Of a stretch of 31,458 nt of DNA, positions 1 through 6,582 are shown piece by piece. The notes under the pieces were generated by a model. It did not search any database. It was not told the origin of the DNA and saw only the letters and a list, made by a program, of their open reading frames with translations. This stretch comes from Deinococcus sp. Arct2-2 (GTDB lineage Bacteria > Deinococcota > Deinococci > Deinococcales > Deinococcaceae): positions 1-31,458 of the forward strand of contig NZ_SSNW01000068.1 in assembly GCF_004801315.1 (NCBI RefSeq), given 5' to 3'. The translations under genes and the position numbers were made by a program. Positions within the stretch are counted from its first letter, which is position 1. Each line of letters opens with the position of its first letter.

Positions 1-73
1 CTGTGCCCAAGGCGAGCGCGAGCGCGCAGAGGGCGGCAAAAGCGGTGGTCTTGCGAGCGCGGTGCTGGGGCAT
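1..73 (-). CDS. Secreted protein, N-terminal fragment (cut by window edge)
   Basis: Only the first 24 codons are inside the window. Read on the minus strand they begin MPQHRARKTTAFAALCAL and continue with a short Ala/Leu-rich hydrophobic run, which is the pattern of a Sec signal peptide (basic n-region, hydrophobic h-region). The ATG at 71-73 is preceded by CAGGAG about seven bases away, a good ribosome binding site. The two genes upstream on the same strand also encode exported proteins, but about 200 bp separate this gene from them, so it may have its own promoter. The mature protein is outside the window and its function cannot be stated. Confidence 0.6.
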   Translation of the reverse strand, partial: MPQHRARKTTAFAALCALALALGT

Positions 74-273
74 AGGGTCAACTCCTGTGGTGGTGTGAGT
101 GCTGTGCGGAACAGCCGAGGCGAACGACGGGACGGGAAGGTCAGAGCAGACAGGCGCGGAGACGCTGCGCCGGAAACCTGATGGGGGCAGAATGTTAGGT
201 TGGCTTGAAAAAGGCCGAAGGCTGGAAGGTGCGTTGGAGAGTCAGAACGTCAGGCGGAGATCCTGGATACCGT

Positions 274-711
274 TCACTGCGCGGAACGGTTCAACAGTGC
301 CCGTGCCGAGGGCAGTTTCACCGCGGGGCACCAGACCCACACGCTGCGGACACTGCTGGGCAGGAGCGTGGCAGGCAGCAGAGACCGAACGTCTCCCCGC
401 TGGATGGAGCTGATCCGAATGGCCCCCTGCCCTGGCCCACCATGATCTCCGGCCCGCAGCGCGCGGCTGGAGGCCGACACCAGTAACTCCAGATTCGCGC
501 CTGCTGCCCGCCCTGCGCCCCGCACCTGCACGTACACCCTGCCGTCTTGCTGCTCCAGGTGCACCTGTCCAACTTCTTGGCCGTCCAGATTCAACAAGGG
601 GCCGCTAGCCAACACCGTCTTAGAGGGCACGGGCGTGGTTTGGGCCACTGAAGGAAGGAGCAGCAGGGCGGCGGCCAACAGCGAGTGGGACAGGGTATGG
701 GGCAAGGTCAT
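274..711 (-). CDS. Small exported protein, diverged DM13-like
   Basis: A 145-residue protein with a signal peptide: a short polar start, then LLAAALLLLPSVAQT. I chose the ATG at 709-711 because GGAG lies five bases upstream; the longer frame would need a TTG ten codons earlier. The mature part follows the same order of segments as the DM13 protein encoded just upstream: a short loop, a G-V-x-x-x-x-x-x-G-V-x-V strand pair, an L-E-L-L-V strand, and a last segment VWVWCPAVKLPSARA that lines up with VVLYCDNVKTAFAAA of the neighbour. DM13 domains are small beta-rich modules proposed to take part in redox reactions through a nearly invariant cysteine, and one cysteine is kept here. The resemblance is by eye and weak. 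The gene probably shares a transcript with its neighbour, 46 bp upstream. Confidence 0.6.
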   Translation of the reverse strand: MTLPHTLSHSLLAAALLLLPSVAQTTPVPSKTVLASGPLLNLDGQEVGQVHLEQQDGRVYVQVRGAGRAAGANLELLVSASSRALRAGDHGGPGQGAIRISSIQRGDVRSLLPATLLPSSVRSVWVWCPAVKLPSARALLNRSAQ

Positions 712-757
712 GGCGTCTCCGTGATTCGGGAGCTTCGGCAAGTCTTTTGAGACGCGG

Positions 758-1174
758 TTATTTCAAGTCGGCGGCGGCGAAAGCGGTCTTGACGTTGTCG
801 CAGTACAGCACCACACTTTTGAAATCAGACAGCTTGGTGCCTGCGGGCGCGGTGAAGCTGAAATTCCCCTTGAACATCTTCAGGTCGCCCACTTTGACGT
901 GCTTGACAGCGGCGATAGACGCGTCGCTGGCTCCCTTCTTAGGCGCGGCGGCGGCGTAGAGCCAGACTTGCAGGCCGGGGCCGGGTTCCGTCTTCAGATT
1001 GCTGAGCTTGACGGTGACTTTCCCGCCTTGCTGCGTCGCGGAGACGTTGCCCGTGGTGGGCGCACCGAGGGCATGGAAGCTGCCTGCGTGCATCATCATC
1101 GTTTGGGCCTGGGCGGAGGCACTCAACAGGGCGGCGGTGGTCAGGAGGCTCAGAGTGGTCAGGATCTTGTTCAT
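758..1174 (-). CDS. DM13 domain exported protein
   Basis: A 138-residue protein. The start at 1172-1174 gives a clean signal peptide (MNKILTTLSLLTTAALLSAS, then AQAQ) and has a GAGG ribosome binding site; the open frame runs 64 codons further upstream but that part does not look like protein. The mature domain shows the DM13 pattern: HAGSFHALGAPTTG, a beta pair, the GPGLQVWLY strand, a K-x-G-D-L-x-x-F-x-G segment, and the terminal VVLYCDNVKTAF with the family cysteine. DM13 proteins are known as extracytoplasmic, possibly redox-linked modules; the actual partner is unknown. It is the first gene of a likely two-gene unit with the diverged DM13-like gene downstream. Confidence 0.8.
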   Translation of the reverse strand: MNKILTTLSLLTTAALLSASAQAQTMMMHAGSFHALGAPTTGNVSATQQGGKVTVKLSNLKTEPGPGLQVWLYAAAAPKKGASDASIAAVKHVKVGDLKMFKGNFSFTAPAGTKLSDFKSVVLYCDNVKTAFAAADLK

Positions 1175-1430
1175 GGGGGTACCTCGGAGTAGGGAAAGAG
1201 GGCGGAGGGAACGTTCGGAACCAGGGAAGCGCGGTGAGATTCGAGAACTAGGTACGCGTAACTCTCTAATTAATTTAGAAAAGTCACCTATCCGGAGGAT
1301 ATGAATCGTCACCACCCTGCTTGCTTCCTCGAATACTGTTACGCAGCCGACGATCAAAAGGTTCAATTTTAGAATTCCGAAGAATTCGCCAACCTTCTAG
1401 AGCGGCTTCAGGCAGTTAGGCAAATGGAGA
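1175..1430. other. Intergenic region upstream of the DM13 pair
   Basis: No gene is supported here. The stretch is AT-richer than its surroundings, especially near 1260-1285 (TAATTAATTTAGAAAAG), and must hold the promoter of the minus-strand DM13 pair, but I see no convincing -35/-10 pair. Two GAATTC sites four bases apart occur at 1373-1388. Confidence 0.4.
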
Positions 1431-1470
1431 CCGGAACCTGTCGCTCCTGGTGTAGGACGACAGGTTCCGG
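1431..1470 (-). terminator. Long hairpin after the redoxin fragment, possible terminator
   Basis: CCGGAACCTGTCG at 1431-1443 is followed at 1458-1470 by its exact reverse complement. Inside, TCCT and AGGA extend the stem across a one-base bulge, leaving the five-base loop GGTGT. It lies 14 bp beyond the stop of the minus-strand redoxin fragment, where a terminator would be expected. No T-tract follows on either strand, so intrinsic termination is not certain; mRNA stabilisation or a mobile-element end are alternatives. Confidence 0.5.
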
Positions 1471-1484
1471 CGCAGTGCGTGGCC

Positions 1485-1925
1485 CTACCGCTGGCTGAGA
1501 ATCAGTCCGAACGCATCAATCGGCGACAGATGCCCCTGCGGCCCGCTGTCATACAGCGCGAGTTCAACTGTTCCATCTGGACGCACGACGGCTGCCGTAC
1601 TATGCAGCCGCGTGCCCGCCTCATCCACGTCTTGTCCCACGTCGTACAGCAGGCGGGTGACCGCCTCGCCGCTGAACATTTCTAGGAGAGGACGGGCCTG
1701 CCAAGGCCACCGCCGTGTGGGTTCATGACCGCGTTCAGAGAGTGCCACGACCTGCACCCCCTCCCGGCGCAGATGAACCACGTGCGCCCTGAAGCCCTGA
1801 AGTTGCGCTGCACAGTACGGGCACCCCGGTTCCTGATGCTCAAACAAGACGACCGCCCAGTGCCCATGGAGCCGTGGGTTTGGATGGCAGTTGGCCGAGG
1901 TGCAACGGCACCTGAACGATCATGC
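1485..1925 (-). pseudogene. Redoxin (AhpC/TSA-type thioredoxin fold), 5' truncated
   Basis: The frame reads GHWAVVLFEHQEPGCPYCAA, the first beta strand and CxxC-type active site of an AhpC/TSA or thioredoxin-like peroxiredoxin, then continues to the end of a typical domain (STAAVVRPDGTVELALYDSG). What is missing is the beginning: family members have about 30-40 residues before this strand, and here the in-frame sequence upstream (HPNPRLHGHW and before) meets a stop near 1925 without a good start or ribosome binding site. A TTG at 1845-1847 would start inside the beta strand. The upstream DNA instead encodes a piece of ArgC in another frame. I read this as a gene whose 5' end was lost in a rearrangement; a short functional product from a non-standard start cannot be excluded. 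Confidence 0.6.
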
Positions 1926-2262
1926 CCTGCGCGAACGCACCCGCCGCAGGCGTGGACATCGGTTCGACCTCGAGCTTCGCGTATTTCTTGATTTCCGGCA
2001 GGTGGTTGTGGTTGGGGTTGAAACCGTAAGCGCGGTACGCACCGTGCAAATGATGCTCGCCGCGCCCGTGGAAGGCATCAATCAATTGGCGACCACCGCC
2101 GCTGTAACCAGACACGCCCTGAATGCTAATCGGGTACTCGGCTGGCAGCGTGTCTGCATCGGTGAGCGGGCGCAGCAGCGCAATCGCGCCCGTGCACGAG
2201 GTCAGGTAAGGGCACCTCGCGGGTATCTCAGTCTTGACACGGTGCTGGGCAGCGATGCACAC
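1840..2262 (-). pseudogene. argC: argC internal fragment (N-acetyl-gamma-glutamyl-phosphate reductase)
   Basis: The minus-strand frame encodes TGAIALLRPLTDADTLPAEY, then GVSGYSGGGRQLIDAF, NHNHLPEIKKYAKL and GAFAQGMIVQVPLHLGQLP. This is the middle of the shorter ArgC class, from just after the active-site cysteine segment to the region past the conserved histidine. The NADP-binding N-terminal domain (about 110 residues) and roughly the last 80 residues are absent, and the frame runs out at 1840 within the redoxin fragment. ArgC makes N-acetylglutamate semialdehyde in arginine synthesis; this piece cannot. There is no good start or ribosome binding site. It is a remnant joined to the redoxin fragment, and the lacI-type gene begins just outside its other edge on the opposite strand. 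Confidence 0.75.
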
Positions 2263-2276
2263 TGGCGGTTAGGAAA

Positions 2277-2288
2277 CAAGTTAACTTG
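2277..2288. promoter_or_regulatory. Candidate LacI-family operator (12-bp palindrome)
   Basis: CAAGTTAACTTG is a perfect palindrome 49 bp upstream of the LacI-type start codon. Perfect palindromes of this size directly upstream of a LacI-family gene are commonly autoregulatory operators. It lacks the central CG usual for this family and I found no second copy near the other genes of the locus, so the assignment is tentative. Confidence 0.35.
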
Positions 2289-2337
2289 CCTGCTGAACTG
2301 CTGTCTGCAGGAGCGCCTTTTGGCGGTGTGGAGTCCA

Positions 2338-3426
2338 ATGTCCCCCAAACAAGCTCAAACCGTACCCCACCTGCTTTCTGGACGTGCCGCCACCGTTCGT
2401 GACGTCGCGCAAGCCGCAGGAGTCAGCATCGCCACCGCCTCCAAAGCTTTAAACAGCACCGGCAGTATGCGTGAAGAGACGCGCGAGCGTGTGCGAACGG
2501 TGGCCCGGGATCTCAACTACCGTCCCAACGAGCTGTTTCAGAGCGTGTTGCGCGGCCGGAGTTTCACCGTCGGTCTGGTGGCCAGCTCCGGCCGGTTCAG
2601 CTTGCCGCTCTTGGAAGGCATCGAGGACGCTCTGGGTGAGGCGGAACTTTCAGTTTTTTTGTGTTACGCCCAAGAAGCTTCTGAGCGAGAGCTCCGCCAC
2701 CTGGGTTCGTTGCTGGCCAAGCGCGTGGACGGCATCATCGTGGCCGGTGCCAGTACGGATCCCCGGCCAGCCATCCTGCTCGATACCAATTTGCCCCTCT
2801 TGTACGCCTACACGCGGCCAGAGACCCCAGGCAGTCTGGCACTCCAACCCGACGACCATCAGGGGGCAGCGCTGGCTGCAGAGCATCTCATTGGCCTGGG
2901 CCGCCGACGTTTTCTGCATTTGACTGGGCCCCCCGAGTATGAGGCGGTTCAGCAGCGGCGGAACAGTTTGCAAGGCAGCCTGGCGCGTGCGGGCCTTGAA
3001 CCCGCGCAAGTCGTGCATGTTCCCTGGAATGAACCCAGTGGTTACGAGGCGATGTGGCACTTGCTCCAACACCACCATTCTTTTGATGCGCTGTTTTGCG
3101 GCAACGATCAGCTGGCCCGCGGTGCTCAAGAGGCCATGATCAAGTTTGGTCTCTCCATCCCAAACGACGTCTCAGTTGTTGGATTTGACAACTGGACTGA
3201 ACTCAGTGAGGCGGCGAGGCCAGCCCTCACCACTGTAGACATGAACCTCCACGAACTCGGGCGCAGTGCCGGAAGGCACCTGCTCGAGTTGATTAATGGC
3301 CAACAGAAGTCCGGCGTCCAGCGGTTACCCTGCCATCTGGTCGTCCGGAACTCCTGTGGCGCCTCTCTTCGCCCCCCTCACCGTCAAGAGAAGGAGGTGC
3401 CTCTAGTCTACCCCCCATTGCCCTGA
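2338..3426 (+). CDS. LacI-family transcriptional regulator of glycan locus A
   Basis: A 362-residue protein. The ATG at 2338 has GTGGAG five bases before it and places the helix-turn-helix at residues 18-64 (ATVRDVAQAAGVSIATASKA, then LNYRPN), exactly as in LacI-family proteins; the open frame extends further upstream only as a shadow of the argC remnant. Residues 75-345 form the periplasmic-binding-protein-like effector domain, with FTVGLVASSG, RVDGIIVAG, DDHQGAALAAEHLIGLGRRR, DALFCGNDQLARG and VVGFDNWTE. Such proteins repress or activate sugar genes in response to a sugar. It precedes the binding protein by 82 bp on the same strand and is the obvious local regulator of the transporter, GH127 and GH43 genes. 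The effector is unknown; an arabinose-containing sugar is a guess from its neighbours. Confidence 0.93.
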   Translation: MSPKQAQTVPHLLSGRAATVRDVAQAAGVSIATASKALNSTGSMREETRERVRTVARDLNYRPNELFQSVLRGRSFTVGLVASSGRFSLPLLEGIEDALGEAELSVFLCYAQEASERELRHLGSLLAKRVDGIIVAGASTDPRPAILLDTNLPLLYAYTRPETPGSLALQPDDHQGAALAAEHLIGLGRRRFLHLTGPPEYEAVQQRRNSLQGSLARAGLEPAQVVHVPWNEPSGYEAMWHLLQHHHSFDALFCGNDQLARGAQEAMIKFGLSIPNDVSVVGFDNWTELSEAARPALTTVDMNLHELGRSAGRHLLELINGQQKSGVQRLPCHLVVRNSCGASLRPPHRQEKEVPLVYPPLP

Positions 3427-3508
3427 GCTGTCCCAGCCTCCGATTGTGTTCAGCCAAGTCGTTCCCGCCTTGGTAAGCCTTTCTGTTGTCTTTTTTTCAG
3501 GAGACCCT

Positions 3509-4726
3509 ATGCGACGCAGCACCTGCTTCATGCTCACAGCCCTACTCGGCAGTTCAACCCTCTTCGCCGTTGCCCAAAACAACTTGACGCTGACCCACTG
3601 GTGGCACGTTTACGGGGCAGACGGACAGAAAGACGCCGTCTACCGCTATGACGCAGAGTACGCCAAAGCCAACAATCTTAAGATTGAAGTCAGTTGGATT
3701 CCAGGCGATTACACCAGCAAACTGCGGGCGGCTCTGGCAGCGGGAACCGCGCCGGATATTTTTGAGTATCCCGCCGGAACTTTGGAAGATTTTGCCGACG
3801 GCCAGCTGGCCAATCTCGACGACCTCTTTACCCCTGCCCTCAAGCGTGATTTTAGCCCAACAGCGCTGCAGCAGATGACCCGCAATGGGCGGATTCAGGC
3901 CGTCAAGATGCACTCGGATGTCGCCGTCGTGTTCTACCGCAAGAGTTTGCTCAAGGCTGCGGGCCTCCAGCCGCCCAAAACCTTTGCAGAGCTGCTGGCG
4001 GCCTCCAAAAAGCTGACCCAGGGCAACCGTAAAGGGCTGTTCGTGGGCAACAACGGCGTTGGTCCGCTCGACCAGATTATGCCGTGGTCTGCGGGAGTGA
4101 CCTTTATGCAGGGCAACAAGATCACTTACAACACGCCCCGAACTGTCAAGGCGCTGCAAAGCCTGCGTGAGCTCAAGAATTCCGGCAGCCTGCTGGTGGG
4201 CGCGCCCGCCGACTGGTACGAGATCAATCCCTTTTTGCAAGGTCAGGTGGCCATGCAGCTGTGCGGCGCCTGGGCCATCGGCCGCGCGCGTGAGGCCCTG
4301 GGTGATGATTTCGGTATCGTGCCTTGGCCCGCCTTGGACGCGCAGGGCAAACCAGCGACCTGGGACGGCGGCTTCGTGATGATGGTCAATGCCAAGAGCA
4401 AGAATCTGGCGGCCGCCAAAGCCTACATCAAAAAGGTGTGGCTCGATTCCACAGCGGTGCCTGTGGACTGGAACACCAAGTATGAGTTCCATGTCCCGCC
4501 CCGCAAGTCGGTGGCGACGGCTGCGAACTTCGACCCCAGTGGCCCTGAAGCGGCCGCAGCGAACGTGCTGAACCGGTATGCCCGGCAAAATCCGGCTGCA
4601 TTCGCCGGATCGGTGGCCGATGCGTATTACAACATGGTCGGCAAGGCAGTGAACGGCACTGGGGATATTGCCGCCCTCGTCAAAGCGGCCGCCGCGCAAT
4701 CTCAGCAAGAACTCGCGCGGCCTTGA
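3509..4726 (+). CDS. Sugar ABC transporter substrate-binding protein (locus A)
   Basis: A 405-residue family-1 (UgpB/MalE-like) solute-binding protein. The ATG at 3509 has CAGGAG at the right distance and gives a signal peptide ending near FAVAQ. Family marks include LTHWWHVYGADGQK at the N-terminus of the mature protein, the hinge-region AAGTAPDIFEYPAG, VVFYRKSLLKAAGL (the usual 'YNK..F..AGL' position), and GQVAMQLCGAWAIG followed by WDGGFVMMV. It would capture an oligosaccharide outside the membrane and hand it to the two permeases encoded directly downstream. There is a short run of Ts and a weak hairpin between lacI and this gene, so it may have its own promoter or be attenuated. The ligand cannot be read from sequence. 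Confidence 0.95.
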   Translation: MRRSTCFMLTALLGSSTLFAVAQNNLTLTHWWHVYGADGQKDAVYRYDAEYAKANNLKIEVSWIPGDYTSKLRAALAAGTAPDIFEYPAGTLEDFADGQLANLDDLFTPALKRDFSPTALQQMTRNGRIQAVKMHSDVAVVFYRKSLLKAAGLQPPKTFAELLAASKKLTQGNRKGLFVGNNGVGPLDQIMPWSAGVTFMQGNKITYNTPRTVKALQSLRELKNSGSLLVGAPADWYEINPFLQGQVAMQLCGAWAIGRAREALGDDFGIVPWPALDAQGKPATWDGGFVMMVNAKSKNLAAAKAYIKKVWLDSTAVPVDWNTKYEFHVPPRKSVATAANFDPSGPEAAAANVLNRYARQNPAAFAGSVADAYYNMVGKAVNGTGDIAALVKAAAAQSQQELARP

Positions 4727-4757
4727 AGGTGAGCGGCGTTCAACAAGGATTTTCGCC

Positions 4758-5708
4758 ATGCGGAGCCTGAACCTCCCGACCTCGCGGAGCCAACGTGCCC
4801 CTCGTCCAGATCGCTCGGCCACTTGGGCCTTTTGGGGACTCGTCGGGCCACTGGTGATGGGCTTAATCGTATTCACGATTGTGCCGCTGGTTTGGGGCTT
4901 TGCGCTCAGCTTTCAAAATGCCCGGGGCACCATTGAGTTTGACGTCAGCCGCTGGGTAGGCCTGGACAACTTTCGGCGGACGCTGGCTGACCCGGCCTTT
5001 CGGGAGTCACTCATCACGGGAGCGCTGTACGCCGCGCTGGTCGTTCCACTGACCTTGGTGTTCGGTCTGGCCCTGGCCCTGTTGGTCAATAGCGTGCGCC
5101 GCGGACAGGCTTTCTTCCGCACAGCGCTGTTTATGCCTACCGCCGTCTCGTTCGTGGTTGGTGCCTTGATCTGGAAGATTGGGTTGTTCAACGGCTTGTC
5201 GTTCGGAATCGCCAATACCGTGCTCGGCTTGTTCGGGTGGGATCCCATCGTCTGGACGCTCACGTCACCGTGGGTGTGGGTCGTCTTGGTCAGCCTGCGG
5301 TTGTGGCTGACCCTCGGCTTCAACATGCTGATTTTCTTGGCTGGCCTCAAAGAAGTCCCGGCACAACTGTACGAAGCGGCCCGAATCGACGGCGCGTCCT
5401 CTTGGCAATCGTTTTGGGGCATTACGTTTCCCCTGCTGCGCAACACATCCATCTTTTTGCTGTTCGTCAACGTGATCGGCGCGCTGCAAGCGTTTGACGA
5501 GTTTTACAACGTCTTGGGCTCCGGCGTGAGCAGTCTCTCTTCGTCCCTGGCAGGGCGGCCTCCCATCTGGTACATCTACGACACAGGCTTTGCCACCGCT
5601 GATTACGGCCGGGGCAGCGCCAGTGCCTTCCTCCTGGCAGGCATCATCTTGCTGGCCACCCTCTTGCAGGTTCGGCTCTTCGGCCTGGGCCAGCGGCAAA
5701 ACGATTAA
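4758..5708 (+). CDS. Sugar ABC permease, MalF/UgpA type (locus A)
   Basis: A 316-residue inner-membrane permease of the carbohydrate-uptake family. The ATG at 4758 follows AAGG nine bases upstream; upstream codons in this frame overlap the binding-protein gene and are not protein-like. Six hydrophobic segments are visible, from LVGPLVMGLIVFTIVPLVWG to the C-terminal ASAFLLAGIILLATLLQVRL. The cytoplasmic EAA loop that docks to the ATPase is clear: QLYEAARIDGASSWQSFWGI, followed by TFPLL. It lies 31 bp after the binding protein and 10 bp before the second permease, so the three are one operon. No ATPase gene is present in the cluster. Confidence 0.94.
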   Translation: MRSLNLPTSRSQRAPRPDRSATWAFWGLVGPLVMGLIVFTIVPLVWGFALSFQNARGTIEFDVSRWVGLDNFRRTLADPAFRESLITGALYAALVVPLTLVFGLALALLVNSVRRGQAFFRTALFMPTAVSFVVGALIWKIGLFNGLSFGIANTVLGLFGWDPIVWTLTSPWVWVVLVSLRLWLTLGFNMLIFLAGLKEVPAQLYEAARIDGASSWQSFWGITFPLLRNTSIFLLFVNVIGALQAFDEFYNVLGSGVSSLSSSLAGRPPIWYIYDTGFATADYGRGSASAFLLAGIILLATLLQVRLFGLGQRQND

Positions 5709-5718
5709 GGAGTTCACC

Positions 5719-6570
5719 GTGCGGGCCTGGCCTGTCAAGCGGAAGCCTATTCCACCGGGGCGCGTGGCACTCTATGCCGCGCTGATCCTCCTCGCATTTC
5801 TCTTCCTCTTTCCATTCTTTCTCACGGTTCGCAACGGGCTGATGGCCGACCGCGACATCATTGGCGACCAGTTTATTCTCTTTCCTCTCCCTCCCCACTG
5901 GGAATACCTGCCTCAAACCCTGTTTGACAGCCGAGACGTCAACATCTTGTTGGGCCTGCGCAACTCCGCCGTGGTGGCCGCGTTACAAACCTTTTTCGGG
6001 GTGCTGTTCGCCTCAATGGCAGGCTACGCTTTGGCCCGGGTGCCTTTCCGCGGTAAATCGCTCGTGCTGGGGTTCATCTTGGCCACCATGCTGGTGCCTG
6101 GCATCGTGCTGTTCATTCCCAAGTTCGTGTTGGTGGCCAAGCTCGGTTGGGTCAATACCCTGCAGGGCATCGTGGTGCCTGAGATGTTCAGTGCTTTCAA
6201 CGCTTTTATGTTCCGTCAGTACTACCTCGATTTTCCCCGGGATATGGAGGAGGCGGGCCGGGTGGACGGCCTGAGCTGGACAGGCGTATACCGGCAACTG
6301 GCCCTGCCCAACAGCAAGGGAATTCTGACTGCCCTCGGCGTTCTGACCTTCATCAGCAGCTGGAACTCATTTCTCTGGCCCCTGACGGTCGGTCAGAACG
6401 AAAAACTCTGGACGGTGCAGGTCGCGGTGTCGGCTTACAACAACACCAACGCTTCGTACCACGAGATTTTTATGTCGTCGGTCATCGCAGTGGTTCCCTT
6501 GGTGGTTGTGTTCCTGCTCTTTCAGCGTTGGATCATTGAGGGCGTTAAGTTCACAGGCTCCAAAGGCTGA
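5719..6570 (+). CDS. Sugar ABC permease, MalG type (locus A)
   Basis: A 283-residue permease. I chose the GTG at 5719 because AAGGAG sits seven bases upstream and because it gives the normal N-terminus for the family (a few basic residues, then VALYAALILLAFLFLFPFFL). The EAA loop is present in the typical MalG position (DMEEAGRVDGLSWTGVYRQL, then ALPN), and the C-terminus ends GVKFTGSKG, a common ending in MalG-type permeases. It pairs with the preceding permease to form the membrane channel and is followed after 12 bp by the GH127 gene. Confidence 0.94.
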   Translation: MRAWPVKRKPIPPGRVALYAALILLAFLFLFPFFLTVRNGLMADRDIIGDQFILFPLPPHWEYLPQTLFDSRDVNILLGLRNSAVVAALQTFFGVLFASMAGYALARVPFRGKSLVLGFILATMLVPGIVLFIPKFVLVAKLGWVNTLQGIVVPEMFSAFNAFMFRQYYLDFPRDMEEAGRVDGLSWTGVYRQLALPNSKGILTALGVLTFISSWNSFLWPLTVGQNEKLWTVQVAVSAYNNTNASYHEIFMSSVIAVVPLVVVFLLFQRWIIEGVKFTGSKG

Positions 6571-6582
6571 GCCAGGAGGCAC

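Noticed and set aside
2234..2239. TTGACA as -35 box of the lacI-type gene
   Set aside because: No acceptable -10 box lies 16-18 bp downstream.
1891..2337. N-terminal extension of the LacI-type protein (149 extra codons in frame)
   Set aside because: It is the antisense shadow of the argC remnant, has no family match, and the ATG at 2338 has a good ribosome binding site and the normal N-terminus.
3554..4876. Long antisense frame (440 codons) opposite the locus A binding protein
   Set aside because: It is a high-G+C shadow: its content is Arg/His-rich without domain motifs, while the plus strand encodes a clear binding protein.
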